Below are positions 22,925 through 34,060 of a stretch of DNA of 64,000 bases, piece by piece (the stretch's first letter is position 1; each line of letters opens with the position of its first letter). The stretch lies in NCBI GenBank assembly GCA_037974335.1, contig CM075760.1:8057432-8121431 (forward strand), written 5' to 3'. The DNA is from Prionace glauca. Its lineage: Eukaryota; Chordata; Chondrichthyes; Carcharhiniformes; Carcharhinidae. Made by a program: the position numbers and the translations under genes. The notes beneath the pieces are model-generated. The model ran no database searches, was not told the DNA's origin, and worked only from the letters and a program-made list of their open reading frames with translations.

Positions 22925-23768
22925 GGAGCAATGCTCACTCATGTGCCCCTTTCTTCTTCTTGACCAGAGCCTCAATATCCCGAGTCATCCACGGTTCCCT
23001 ACGTCTACCAGCCTTGCCCTTCACTCTAAGAGGAAAGTGATGTGAATGTGAATGTTTTGGGCGCCGCACCTGCGCAAAGATATTTTGGCCTTGGAGGGAA
23101 TGCAGAGGAGGTTTACTAGGCTGATACCGGAGTTGAGGGGATTGAGCTATGAGGAGAGGCTGAATAAACTAGGCTTGTACTCGTTAGAGTTTAGAAGAAT
23201 GAGGGGAGATCTCATTGAGACATATAAGATGATGAATGGGATGGATAGGATAGAAAAGGTGGAGAGACTCTTCCCGCTCAAAAAAGACAGTAGGACTAGG
23301 GGGCACAGCCTCAAGATAAAGGGGGAGTGGTTTAGAACGGAGTTGAGGAGGAACTTCTTCACTCAGAGGGTGGTGAATCTCTGGAATTCTCTGCCCGTTG
23401 AAGTGGTGGAGGCTGCCTCGCTAAATATTTTTAAGAAACGGGTTGATGGGTTTTTGATAAGAGGGGGGATTAAGGGATATGGGGAGAGGGCCGGAAAGTG
23501 GAACTGAGCCACGACAGATCAGCCATGATCTTATTGAATGGCGGGGCAGGCTCGAAGGGCCAGATGGCCTACTCCTGCTCCTATTTCTTATGTTGTTATG
23601 TTCTTATGTGATAACCCTGAACGCTGGTTAACACTCTTTTGAAAGCCTCCCACTTCCCAGACGTTCCTTTGCCTTCCCACGGGCTCCCCCAATTAACTTT
23701 TGAAAGTTCCTGCCTGATACCATCAATATTCGCCTTGCCCCAATTTAGAATTTTAACTTCTGGGTCAT
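22925..23768 (-). mobile_element. CR1-like LINE fragment, split by a second LINE
   Basis: Two pieces on the - strand belong to the same ORF2 linker between endonuclease and RT. 23768-23614 encodes KILNWGKANIDGIRQELSKV and WGSPWEGKG; 23043-22925 encodes GRRREPWMTRDIEALVKKKK. The same order occurs at the start of the LINE at 29770. A + strand CR1 3' end (23044-23612) sits between them, so one LINE landed inside another. The proximal piece also cuts off the 5' end of the V pseudogene at 23769. Confidence 0.75.
23044..23612 (+). mobile_element. CR1-type LINE, subfamily A, 3' end
   Basis: Encodes FWAPHLRKDILALEGMQRRF through YGERAGKWN in one open frame (23052-23507) and ends with (TTCTTATG)n. Strongly 5'-truncated; nested inside the - strand LINE of 22925-23768. 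Confidence 0.92.
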
Positions 23769-24069
23769 GAGATGAGTAACAGAGTCTCAATGTCTCAGTC
23801 AGAACCAGTTGTTGAAGCAGTACAGGGTGAAGATTCAGCAATACGATGCAGGTTCTCTGCACCGAGTTCAGGTACACAACATTACCTGTTCTGGTATCGT
23901 CAGTATCCACATCGAGCTCCTCAGTATCTGCTCAGAGCCGTTAGTTGTGGGTTTACCGATACGGTTCCCAGCTTTGAACACTTCAGTGGCAATCTCAACT
24001 TGAAACAACCTTGTCCATGAAAGATTTGAAGGTGAGAGACTGCGCCGTGTATTACTGTGCACCGAGACC
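23769..24069 (+). pseudogene. TCR alpha/delta V segment, pseudogene (relative of 42627)
   Basis: The V exon reads MSQSEPVVEAVQGEDSAIRC, then HYLFWYRQYPHRAPQYLLRA (core Trp), then after a frameshift SMKDLKVRDCAVYYCAPRP with the second Cys. Against the paralogue at 42788 about ten bases are missing near 23995-24005, which shifts the frame. The leader exon and the splice acceptor are missing because LINE sequence abuts the exon at 23768. The recombination signal at 24070 is still in good shape. WYRQYPHxAPQxLL is typical of TRAV-type segments. Non-functional. Confidence 0.85.
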
Positions 24070-24108
24070 CACAGTGAATGAGGCTCCCGCGGGCCTCATA
24101 CAAAATTT
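24070..24108 (+). promoter_or_regulatory. V recombination signal (23 spacer)
   Basis: CACAGTG, 23-base spacer, ACAAAATTT. The heptamer is perfect and the nonamer is one or two bases off. Confidence 0.8.
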
Positions 24109-24937
24109 GGCACAGGTCCATAATCAATGGTTCATTGTCAGGACAACACATAGGGTTAAAAATCAGAGAATCTTTACCCATAGTGAGCGTGACAATATAG
24201 CCTCATCTGAGTGTTTTGCCTCACTGAGGTTAAGGATTGTCACTGTTGGTAAATTTGAGATTTTTTACTCATGTTACTATCAGATCAAGTCCAATCAATC
24301 CCCGATCCCGTTCACACAAACCCACAGATCTCTCAGGAGAACAAGGTCATCAACCTGTACTTCAAATGTTCCAGATCAGTCAACTGTGTGACAGACTTTC
24401 AAAAGTGATCAAATATCAAAGGCAGACTCAGGGTTGCCTCATGTTGAAGTTCCTGGATTAATAATATTGACTTAATGAAATCAATGTTTTCCAAGTCGAA
24501 CCGCATCTCAATTCTGAGTTGAGTGATTACCTTTTCCCGGTGTACTTAAAATAGCATATCTATTAATGATCCTCTTGCACTGGGCACTCACTACTTGTGC
24601 ATTAGACAGACGTCAGATTATCTGCTTCATTTTTCACTTTAATTCGTATGAAGATTTACCTAACGAAATATACTAACATTGAACTCGAAGGAAAGAGAGT
24701 TTAACCGAGCAAGAGACAGGATGACTGACAATGTGACAGAGAGCAAGAGGGTGAGGAAGACGCCCACAGCTTGGGTTACAATTTGATTGGTGAAAACCAG
24801 CTGCACTTCGTCGTCAGCTAACAGTGATTGGTCAAAAGCTAACGTCATCTCAGGCAGACTAGCCAATCACTGCACTGAGAAACGCCCCCCAGTTTCCCTA
24901 TAATTGCAGTTGTCTCTGGTCTAAGTTGACTCTGAGA

Positions 24938-24944
24938 TATAAAA
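24938..24944 (+). promoter_or_regulatory. TATA box of the V gene at 24992
   Basis: TATAAAA 48 bases before the start codon. Upstream lie GATTGGT/CCAAT-type boxes (24781-24870) and an AACGTCAT half-CRE (about 24841). Confidence 0.6.
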
Positions 24945-24991
24945 CTAGAAGCAGGAACACAGTTTAAACAATTTCTGTCCAATCTGGAACC

Positions 24992-25409
24992 ATGTGTTCC
25001 CTGTGTGCCTTACTGATAATAATGGTCACACTGCCGGGTAAGTCACAGTTCAAATCCTCAGTGTGTGTTTCATCGGTTATATTTCAGATATCTCACACAT
25101 TCTATATGTTGTTACAGGATCCAATGGCCAAAATTCAGTTTTCCAGGACCGGCCCGAATTCACGGCCGAGGAAGAACAGACGGTTATATTGAATTGCAAT
25201 TACACAACAGAATACACTGGCGAGGTTCTTTTCTGGTACATTCAATATCCCGGGAAAGCTCCGAGATATTTACTGAACAATTACGGCAAGTCTCCAGATT
25301 TTCCTGACCGGTTTTCGGCTGAATTGGACAAAGACAAGAGAACAGTTCCTCTAAATATCACCGGGGTCCGTTTCTCTGACTCTGCCGTGTATTACTGTGC
25401 GCTGAGCCC
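24992..25409 (+). CDS. TCR alpha/delta V gene (intact)
   Basis: Leader exon 24992-25037 (MCSLCALLIIMVTLP) with donor G/GTAAGT; V exon 25118-25409 after acceptor GTTACAG, both phase 1. The V domain reads GSNGQNSVFQDRPEFTAEEE, with first Cys in ILNCNYTT, core Trp in VLFWYIQYPGKAPRYLL, FPDRFSAELDKDKRTVPLNI, and second Cys in DSAVYYCALS. It is a complete, open V gene with promoter and a perfect-looking recombination signal. It would form the variable part of a TCR alpha or delta chain after joining to J or DJ. Assignment to TRAV rather than TRDV cannot be settled here. Confidence 0.92.
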
Positions 25410-25448
25410 CACACTGTTACAGAAGCACAGTCAGCCCCTACAAAAACC
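25410..25448 (+). promoter_or_regulatory. V recombination signal (23 spacer)
   Basis: CACACTG, 23-base spacer, ACAAAAACC. The nonamer equals the consensus. Confidence 0.9.
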
Positions 25449-25449
25449 G

Positions 25450-26555
25450 GCAAAGACATTCTCACCTCCTCTCACTGAATCAGGTCTGTGAACTGGATAG
25501 TGGATTTGTAATATAACCCAAATCATATCAAGACCAACTTGCCAGAATTCTTCATTTCTGTGCTACACAATGAGTCTCTTTATATCGGCGGTGAGGATTT
25601 TTTTCATTTTCAGCGAACAGCCCTGAATGGAAAACTTCAACCATGATAACACAAATATTTCAACTATTACCCATTACACACACGTCCAATTTAAAGATTG
25701 GCCTTGTTAATGAAGCTATATTGAGTTTCGTACAACTCTAATTATTCTCTACCCCACAGCCTTGTGATTGTGCAGTCGCTGGGTTCATTTAGAACGGATG
25801 TTAATAGATGTGTGGATATTAAGAGTAAAATGGGACTCCAGGTCGTGCAGGAAGGTGGTGAGAGACAGACAGATAGGCAGAAGTTCGAAAGGCAAAGTGA
25901 CCACTGCTTGTTTTTTACCTGCCCCGCTCAGTGGGATCACAAACTGCCAGCTGATCGGATGAAATGTGGGACAAGAAAGCAATAAACCAACTGTTTTTCA
26001 CCTGTTGCTCTGTCAGGAATAGACCAATCGTTTTGCCGGACCGGATGTCACTACACATCTTCTGAACTCTTACCTAAAACTATTGAGCTTTTACTCACTG
26101 AGTCCAGATCCAGCATCAGCTCTGTGAACATGTTGGAACATTTTCCTCATTCTTCACACCTACTGGTCTCCTAACTGGTAGCTCCCAAGTTACACAATTT
26201 TCAATTGGTAATGTTGCTCACTGAGTATTTTGACTTTTACCCGTGTGCCTCCTTCATCTACAATATATTCTATTAATTTGATAATCTTAGTTGTAATAAA
26301 ATGATAACAAAATGTTCTCTAATTCTGAAATAGGACAGATATTCCTGCTTCAGATTCGGTCACACAGGAGCCCATTACAGCCACTCTGTAATCATCAATT
26401 TCAGCTATTCCACCACTGCTACTTTCTACTCATTGCTGTGAGAATTGGGTCAATGCTCCCTCGTTCTTGAGCTACATTCCACTTGTTGGGGAAGTTTTCA
26501 GAACAAAGGAATTCGCTTTCCGTCATCTTTAGACACTGAAAAAAAAAAGGGGGGA
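25450..26555. other. Region between V segments without recognised genes
   Basis: No gene or clear repeat seen. Short ORFs in 25764-25985 overlap on both strands and have no family features. Confidence 0.4.
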
Positions 26556-26557
26556 AT

Positions 26558-26655
26558 TTCAGTATCCGTGAGTTGGGGCTGACTGACAGCGCGATGTATT
26601 TCTGCGGACTGTGATGTACAATGACAGGAAGCTGAGGGGCCCTAGTACAAACACA
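26558..26655 (+). pseudogene. 3' relic of a V segment with decayed signal
   Basis: In one frame the relic reads SIRELGLTDSAMYFCGL followed by a stop, the classical end of a V domain (L-T-D-S-A-x-Y-F-C). It is followed by TACAATG, a 23-base spacer and ACAAACACA, a decayed signal. Nothing of the V exon 5' of the FR3 end is recognisable. The downstream 130 bases recur at 32654-32800. Confidence 0.65.
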
Positions 26656-26659
26656 CTGC

Positions 26660-27330
26660 CGCAGTGTGACAGGGCGTGTGGGATAGGGGCAGGGCGGGGA
26701 AAACCTTGTCTTTATAACCTATCAGCAGAATGTACTGGTTTCAAATAATGTCAATAAATTCCAACCCGAGAGTAACAGATTTGGGGAAGGTTGCCGCTAT
26801 TCTATTCACATCAAAGATATTTCGGACACAATCCAAACTCTCCTGGAGAATTTACACAATGTTGTAAAATTTACAATATAGACATGGGCATGGTCTGAGA
26901 CCAGTAACAACCGGCAGCGTCTCTGGTGGTTTACAAGCTAAATAAAGTTGAAGGAAGGAGACAGCCCTCGTGTAACATAAACAGGCACCGATCCCGTGAA
27001 ATTGGGACAGGCATATGGGCTCGATATAGTAATAGGTGCGACACTAGTTTGTGCCCTGTGAGAAGAGGCATGGTTTGGACAGTTGTTAGCCAAGGCATGG
27101 CCTTGTGTAATCGAAACAAAGAGATTATCTAATAAAATAATACATGAAACATAGCTTAATGTTACAATAGCAAAAAGAAGTATTATAACTAGAGATAAAG
27201 TTCAGTGCACAACGTAATATTTAATGACAAGATAGCTTTGGTACAACCTTTTGAATTTCTTGCAAAACTAATTCCTGAACAATAATGTTCTGAACTGAAC
27301 TGAACATTACGGGGAGAAATTCTGAACTCT
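26660..27330. other. Region without recognised genes
   Basis: AT-rich intergenic DNA; its first 100 bases are shared with 32686-32800. Confidence 0.4.
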
Positions 27331-27331
27331 C

Positions 27332-27346
27332 CCACAAGGTGGCAGC
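27332..27346 (+). promoter_or_regulatory. CTCF-like core
   Basis: CCACAAGGTGGCAGC fits the CTCF core (CCnCnAGGTGGCAG) very closely and lies between V relics. Confidence 0.5.
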
Positions 27347-27764
27347 AAACGCTCAGAATCTGCTGACATCTCGGCGCAATATTTGGTTAATATTTCCATG
27401 TTATTTCACACTGAAGGACAATTAACACGTTTCATTTAATTATTAACATTTTCACCTGACGTAACCGTCTCCGTTGCAGATGATATTTTAAACCGAGTGT
27501 CACTTCCCTTTTAACACATTTCACTGCATTGACAGAACTAGTTTGAAGAAAGCAGCAGGAGTTTGTCTTGTTAATGGTGGGCAGCTAATGTTGCAACGAC
27601 GGAGTAAATGTAATAACTGTGTAAAATCTCACCGTTTCTTGTGGGATTTCTGCAGATTGATTTTAGGATGTGTGTGCGCAGGAAAATATTGCTGTGCCAG
27701 TGTGTGTAACCGGCTGTAATAAACAGCTCTTGGAAAAATGGGGCTGTGACCCAGAAACCTGTGG

Positions 27765-28040
27765 CCGTTTTGTACGAGGACTAAACTCATTCCCATGAAT
27801 GCGAGACTTTGTGCACGGTAATAGCCCGCGGTGTCAGACAGCCGCAGCTCCGCTATTGTCAATCTGTACGACTTGTCTGACTGTTAGACTCTATCAGAAA
27901 ACCGGCTCTGAGCGAAATCTGCTTCGAACTATGGTGGGAACGATTCCATAACTGACTATAATATAGTTGAATTACAATATAACCGCTCCTTCCTTCTCCA
28001 ACAGATCCTCACTTTGCCCTTGAATTGGGAGTTTCTCTTC
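27765..28040 (-). pseudogene. TCR V segment pseudogene
   Basis: On the - strand the recognisable parts are EKEGAVIL (FR1), FEADFAQSRFSDRV and LTIAELRLSDTAGYYRAQS. The second conserved cysteine is Arg (YYR), the first is lost by a frame change, and the middle contains stops. It resembles the V gene at 28514 (ADFAKSRF). A nonamer-like ACAAAACGG lies at 27765-27773, but the heptamer is not recognisable. Confidence 0.65.
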
Positions 28041-28513
28041 GAACGCCAGGGACGCTGTCAATGTGTCACAAGACGGTCTGGCGCTTCAATCAGCCACTCC
28101 GACATAAAATGCAAAAAAAAGTTCAATAATTGGATCAATGACTAATGAAGGTAATCACGCAGTCAGACTGAGACACTCTCCTGATGGTAACACTTAAGTA
28201 AACAGACTGATCCCTGAATGAAACAAATCCTGGAGCAAACCTGAGTTTGATGCTCACATTAACCAGAGTCGGATTTAACAGTCACCATCTGGAAAAGGGA
28301 AATATTCTCCCCATTAGGTACTGACTGTTACCCGCCGCTGAGTATTTCCAATCACTGATATCCAGCTCACCGGCCTGTCTCTTCACACTGTCACTGGGAA
28401 CACCAGGAAGTGAAGTGAGAACATCCTGAGGCATCAGCAGGTTACTGGGGGCGGGGTTTTGAACCTGTGTCTTTAAAATCCCCAACTCCCCTGTTGCAGA
28501 GCGGACACAGACA

Positions 28514-28956
28514 ATGCGGCTGTTCAGCATCTGGGTTGTGTGGGCAGCATTTCTGACAGGTAAATGTGGACCAAACACATTTCAACTTTGTTCGACAATT
28601 TTGAAACAGTCATCGGTCAGCTATTTTTATAATTGAATTTGTTTTTCAGATCTGATTCATGGAGATTCTGTCACTCAGTCACTGTCTTCAGATGTTGGGA
28701 CAGAAGGAGAAGCGGTGACTTTAAAATGTAACTATGATGCGACATTTAGCACCTACTATCTATACTGGTACCGGCAGCACCCAGACTCAGAGCCTGAGTT
28801 TATTTTGTGGAAATATTCGAGCGGCGGTGAAGAAAAAGCCGATTTTGCTAAAAGCCGTTTCTCTGTTGAGCTTCAGACAGAGACTAAATTCACCAGTTTA
28901 TCCATCTCGGGTGTGAAGCTGACTGACGCTGCCGTGTATTACTGCGCTTTCGGGCA
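28514..28956 (+). CDS. TCR alpha/delta V gene (intact)
   Basis: Leader exon 28514-28559 (MRLFSIWVVWAAFLT) with donor G/GTAAAT; V exon 28650-28956 after TGTTTTTCAG, phase 1. It reads DLIHGDSVTQSLSSDVGTEG, first Cys in VTLKCNYDA, Trp in YLYWYRQHPDSEPEFIL, then KSRFSVELQTETKFTSLSIS and second Cys in DAAVYYCAFG. Complete and open. Pseudogenes of the same family lie on the - strand at 27765 and 54900. A CTTTAAAATC element near 28471 may serve as a weak TATA box. Likely TRAV or TRDV. Confidence 0.92.
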
Positions 28957-28995
28957 CACAGTGATATAAAGCAAGCTCAGCCCTTTACAAAAACT
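28957..28995 (+). promoter_or_regulatory. V recombination signal (23 spacer)
   Basis: CACAGTG, 23-base spacer, ACAAAAACT. Confidence 0.9.
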
Positions 28996-29419
28996 GCCTT
29001 TCACTGCAGAATGCAGCTGCTATCTGTTGGGGTCTGTGGAGGATTGTAGTAGATGCAGCCGCAATGTGCAGCGACAGGAAACCAAACTCACCTCGAATGA
29101 AACTGTTCCCAGGAGAGACTGGGAAAATAAACTTGAGAATTCAATCCGACAAACAGATCATTGCAGAATCGCTTTTGAAGACACCCGTTCTAAGTCCCGC
29201 CCTTAATAATTTGTTCTGTTCCCCTGGGATGTTCTTACCTCACTTCCGTGTCTGTCTCTGGTTCTCTGAAGCCAGTTGGTGGTGATCTGCGTTGACATTG
29301 AAAGAGACTGGCTGTTCAGTGACCTGACAGGGGAGTGGCCGGACTTTCAGAGACTGGGGAGGAGGAAGAGGTGGCCGGGGAATGTAAGCCTGGTCTGTAG
29401 ATTGTCATCAGAAAATTCT

Positions 29420-29610
29420 GATTGTTAGTGTTGACAGGAACCACACCAAGACAGGCGGTGAGTTACTCCGAGCAGGTTTCCCAGACTCTGACATGGTCTT
29501 GTAGCTACTGTGTTTATGGGTGGTGAGTCCAGGAGAGTTTGTGGTCAATGGTAACCCTAAGGATGTTGACAGTGGGGAATTCAGTGATAGTTACACCATC
29601 ATTTTTGCTG
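29420..29610 (-). repeat. Dispersed elasmobranch repeat fragment
   Basis: Words GGTTTCCCAGACTCTGACAT, GGTCAATGGTAACCCTAAGG and ATGTTGACAGTGGGGAATTC belong to a repeat I recognise as very common in shark genomes. A short piece of the same family lies near 45195-45265. The class of element is uncertain. Confidence 0.55.
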
Positions 29611-29769
29611 ACAAACAAAAAGCTTTCATCTCTCTCTCTGTCTCTCTCCCTCCCTCCCTCTCTTATGTCTCATCTCACTCTCATTCTGTCCCTTCCATTC
29701 ACTCTGTCGTCCTTTCTGGAGGAGGCTGCAATCAATTTACCCGCGACAGAGCATCTGCCAACAAGACAT

Positions 29770-31955
29770 CAGGTTAAACCTTGCCTTCCTAGGAGAGAAT
29801 TAGGAAGCATTGGTTGGAATGGGAGATTACAGGGACTGGGAACATCCGAGATGTGGAGATTTTTCAAGGAGCAGCTATTGCGGGTCTGTGATAAGTATAT
29901 CCCTGTCAGGCAAGGAGGATTTGGTAGGCCCAGGGAACCATGGTGCACCAAAAAAGTTGATTCGTTGGTTAGGAAGAAAAAGGAGGCTTATGTTCGGATG
30001 AGGCTTGAGGGCTCAGGTAGTGCATTAGAAAGTTTTAGATTGGCTAGGAGGGAGTTGAAGAGGGAGTTAAGAAGGGCCAAAAGAGGGCATGAGATGATTT
30101 TGGCTGATAGGATTAAGGAGAACCCTAAGGCGTTTTACAGGTATGTCAAGAACAGAAGGTTGGTTAGGACAAGATTAGGGCCAGTTACAGACAGTAGAGG
30201 GAAGTTGTGTGTGGAACCGGAGGAGATTGGAGAGGCGTTGAACCAATATTTCTCTTCGGTGTTCACGCAAGGGGACAGGAATGTAGCTGAGGAGGACACT
30301 GGAGTGCAGGGGTGTGAAATAGATAGTATTGCAGTTGATACGGGGGATGTGCTGGATATTTTAGAGGGTTTGAAAATAGATAAGTCCCCTGGCCCAGATG
30401 GGATTTACCCGAGGATTCTTTGGGAGGCAAGAGGGGTGATTGCGGAGCCTCTGGCTCTGATCTTCAGGTCGTCGTTAGTCTCTGGTATAGTACCAGAAGA
30501 TTGGAGGACAGCAAATGTTGTCCCATTGTTTAAGAAGGGGAGAAGGGACTTCCCTGGGAATTATAGACCGGTGAGTCTTACTTCTGTGGTGGGTAAGGTT
30601 TTGGAAAGGATTATTAGAGACAGGATTTATAGTTATTTGGAAAGTAATGAGTTGATAAGAGATAGTCAGCATGGTTTTGTAGCGGGTAGGTCATGCCTTA
30701 CTAACCTTATCGAGTTCTTTGAGAAAGTGACCAAAAAGGTGGATAGGGGTAAGGCAGTTGATGTGGTGTATATGGATTTTAGCAAGGCGTTTGATAAGGT
30801 TCACCATGGTAGGCTTCTGCAGAAAATGCAGATGTATGGGATTGGGGGTGATCTAGGTAATTGGATCAGGAATTGGCTAGCAGATAGGAGACAGAGAGTG
30901 GTGGTTGATGGGAAATATTCGTCATGGAGTTCGGTTACAAGTGGTGTGCCTCAGGGATCTGTTTTGGGGCCACTGCTGTTTGTAATTTTTATTAATGATC
31001 TGGATGAGGGTATAGTTGGGTGGATTAGTAAGTTTGCTGATGACACCAAAGTCGGAGGTGTGGTAGATTGTGAGGAAGGGTGTCATAGTTTGCAGGATGA
31101 CTTGGAAAGATTGCAGAGCTGGGCTGAGAGGTGGCGAATGGAGTTTAATGTGGAGAAGTGTGAGGTAATTCATTTCGGTAGGAATAACAGATGTGTTGAG
31201 TATAGGGCTAACGGGAGGACTTTGAATAGTGTGGAGGAGCAGAGGGATCTAGGTGTATGTGTACATAGATCCCTGAAAGTTGGGAATCAAGTAGATAAAG
31301 TTGTTAAGAAGGCATACGGAGTTTTGGCGTTTATTGGTAGGGGGATTGAATTTAGGAGTCGTAGCGTCATGATGCAACTGTACACATCTCTGGTGCGGCC
31401 GCACTTGGAGTTTTGTGTGCAGTTCTGGTCCCCACATTACAAGAAGGATGTAGAGGCTTTGGAGAGGGTGCAGAGGAGGTTTACCAGGATGTTGCCTGGT
31501 ATGGAGGGGAGATCCTATGAGGAGAGATTGAGAGATTTGGGGTTGTTTTCGCTGGAAAGAAGGCGGCTAAGAGGGGATCTCATTGAAACATATAAGATGA
31601 TTAGAGGTTTAGACAGGGTAGATAGTGATAGCCTTTTTCCTAGGATGGAGAAAGCTAACACGAGGGGGCACGATTTTAAATTAAGGGGGGGTAGTTATAG
31701 GACAGATGTCAGGGGTAGGTTCTTTACCCAGAGGGTGGTGAGGGACTGGAATGCCCTGCCAGCTGCAGTTGTAAATGCACCTAGTTTGGGGGCGTTTAAA
31801 AGATCTGTGGATAGGTTTATGGATGATAAGGGATTGGTTTAGGCTAGTGGGTCATTGTTTTGTAACTGGTCGGCGCAACATCGTGGGCCGAAGGGCCTGT
31901 TCTGCGCTGTAATGTTCTATGTTCTATGTTCTATGTTCTATGTTCTATGTTCCTC
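29770..31955 (+). mobile_element. CR1-type LINE, subfamily B, long intact ORF
   Basis: The LINE part of a 767-codon ORF (29539-31842) starts near 29770; the first 75 or so residues come from flanking DNA read through in frame. Order: linker RRELGSIGWNGRLQGLG, GRPREPWCTKKVDSLVRKKK, then RT with [87 protein letters not shown] and the C-terminal LRGDLIETYKMIRGLD and FFTQRVVRDWNALPA. Catalytic Asp residues are present. The endonuclease is missing, so it is a 5'-truncated dead-on-arrival copy. The tail is (TTCTATG)n. Nearly identical to 46985-48750, hence very young. Confidence 0.93.
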
Positions 31956-32309
31956 AAATCTCTCTTTCCTCTGTGTTCCTCTCTGTCTTTCCAGCAGGAA
32001 TCGGATGGGAAATTGATGGGAAAAGATTTGCAGGGCTCCAGGGACAGAGTGGACGAGTGGGACCGGCTCAGTTGCTCGAGCAGAGAGTCAACATGGGCTG
32101 AATGGCCTCCTTGATTATGTGACCGTTCTGTGATTGAGACACAAATTGTAATTTGGATGCCAACTTCAGATTTCTAGTTTATATGTGTTCAGACCACCAG
32201 CAATCTATCCTGGTCCCTCAATGCCGACGCTATAATTAAAAAAACTGATTAAACCAGTTACATTTTCCTCCAAATCATATATACGTACATATATATTGCA
32301 AATAGCAAA

Positions 32310-32620
32310 GGTCCCAGCACAGGTCCCTGAGGGACGCCACTTGTCACAGCCCTCCATTAAGAAACACACCCTTCCACTGCTACTCTCTGCCTTCTATGAC
32401 GGAGCCAGTTCTGTATCCACCTTGTCAGCTCACCTCTGATCCCAAGCGACTTCACCTTCTGCACCAGTCTTCCATGAGGGACCTTGTCAAAGGCCTTACT
32501 GGAGTCCATGTAGGAAACATCCACTGTCCTACCCCATCCTACTAGAGGACATAGCCTCAAAAATAAGGAGATGCAGATTTAGGACTAAGTTGGGGAGGAA
32601 CTTCTTCAATAGGGTTGTGA
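32310..32620 (-). mobile_element. Two small CR1 LINE fragments in opposite orientations
   Basis: 32310-32530 on the - strand encodes DVSYMDSSKAFDKVPHGRLV and WIQNWLRHRRQRVAVEG (RT palm). 32533-32620 on the + strand contains AGAGGACATAGCCTCAAAA and GAGGAACTTCTTC from the CR1 3' part. Together they replace the 5' part of the V relic that follows. Confidence 0.7.
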
Positions 32621-32646
32621 ACTTAAAATCTGAGAATCACACAGAG

Positions 32647-32800
32647 CAGAGTGACAGGAAAAAGAGGGAGCTAGGTACAAAGCACTGCTGCAGTGTGACA
32701 GGGTGATTGGGATAGGGGCAGGGTGGAGAGAATTCTGGTCTTTCTAAATGTATCAGCAGAATGTGTTGGTTTCAAATAAATGTCAATAAGATATAAGGTA
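32647..32800 (+). pseudogene. Recombination-signal relic of a V segment
   Basis: CAGAGTG (32647-32653), a 23-base spacer and ACAAAGCAC (32677-32685), followed by about 110 bases closely related to those after the V relic at 26558 (GCAGTGTGACAGGG, GGGATAGGGGCAGGG, TATCAGCAGAATGT). The V exon itself has been replaced by LINE fragments. It is evidence for a duplicated V unit. Confidence 0.55.
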
Positions 32801-32867
32801 ACAGATTTTTGGGGAGGTTTCACCCATTCCACTTATATCAAATATATTTTGGGCCTATTTCAAGAAA

Positions 32868-32945
32868 CTTGGAAACATTGAAGATAGGAGCAGGAGGAAA
32901 CAATTTGCCCCTTCGAGCTGATCATATCTGATCATCCAACTCAAT
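32868..32945 (-). mobile_element. CR1 3' tail fragment
   Basis: GATAGGAGCAGGAGGAAACA and CCCCTTCGAGC...GATCAT match the CR1 tail (AATAGGAGCAGGAGTAGG, CCCTTCGAGCC). Confidence 0.55.
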
Positions 32946-32947
32946 AG

Positions 32948-33840
32948 AGAATCTGGTGAACTGGTGCGGTGACAATAATCTCTCCCTCAATTACAGCAAA
33001 ACGACCGAGATTGTATTCGAAGTCAGGAAGCATAGTAGAGAGCATGGCCGTTTCTAGTCAATGGAGATGAAGTAGAAATGGTCGAGAGATTCAGATTTTC
33101 AGTTGTCCAAATCACCAACAATCTGCCCTGGTTCCGCCACTACAGCATCCCCCCCCCCCCAACCCCCCCCCCCCCCCCCCCCACCTCCGCCCCCCCGCCA
33201 ACCCCCGGCCCTTGTGTCGACAATATAGTTCAGTAAGAGCAATTATTTTCACAGAAGACTGAGTAATTTTGGCATGTCAGCTTCGAATCTCACCAACTCC
33301 TACAGATGCGCCATAAAAAGCATTCTTTATGGTTGTACTCGGAGATTAATCCAGTCCAACACTGGCATCTCCATATCAAAGATTGGGCATGGCTCCTGCT
33401 CTGCCCAAGACCGCAAGAAACTGCAAAAGGTCCTGACTGTAGCCCAACACATCACGCAAACCAGCCTCCCATCCATTGACTCTGTCGACACTTTTCGTTG
33501 CCTCGGCAAAGCAGCCAGCATAACTAAGGGCCGCACGTACCCCAGACATTCTCTCTTCCAACTCCTTCCATCGAGAAAAAAAGTTACAAAAGTCTGAGAT
33601 ACGTACCAACGTCTCAAGAACAGCATTTTCCCTGCTGACATTAGGCTTTTGAATGGACCTACCTTGCATTAAGTTGTTCTTTCTCTACATCCTACCTATG
33701 GCTGTAACAGTACATTCTGCACTCTATCATTTCCTACCCTATGAACTGTATGTTTTATCTGTGTAGCGCACAGGAAAGAATACTTTTCACTGTATACTAA
33801 TACATATTACAATAATCATTCAAATCAAATCAATTCGGAC
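32948..33840 (+). mobile_element. L2/Rex1-like LINE, 3' part
   Basis: Frames here carry GSCSAQDRKKLQKVLTVAQH, SIDSVDTFRCLGKAA and RHSLFQLLPSRKKV, the C-terminal end of a non-LTR element different from CR1. Broken by frame changes and a 70-base C-rich tract (33147-33205). Ends with TACTTTTCACTGTATAC and an ATCAAAT-type tail. A second copy is at 50395-51710. L2 versus Rex1 is not settled. Confidence 0.75.
33147..33205. repeat. Poly-C tract inside the LINE
   Basis: About 55 bases of C broken by a few A, T and G; prone to length error. Confidence 0.85.
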
Positions 33841-33879
33841 CTTCGACACCGCTCCGCCATTCTAAGTGTTCATAACTGA

Positions 33880-34060
33880 GTTCCATCTCATCCTAACTCC
33901 ACTTCCCTGCCTTTTCCCCATACCCCTTTTTCCAGCTTTTGAATCAACCTAGTGAATCTGCTCTGCGCCCCCTCCAGTATCAGTATATCCTTTCTCAAGT
34001 AAGGAGACCAAAACTGTACACAGTAGTAGTAATAGAATGATCATGTTCACTTGTTGCACT
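33880..34060 (-). mobile_element. CR1 LINE fragment, decayed
   Basis: CCTAGTGAATCTGCTCTGCG and AAGGAGACCAAAACTGTACA are the antisense of the CR1 QRRFTRL and VQFW... coding parts. Confidence 0.65.

Noticed and set aside
29539-29769. N-terminal extension of the 767-codon LINE ORF
   Set aside because: It is repeat and flanking simple sequence read through in frame, not part of the LINE protein.
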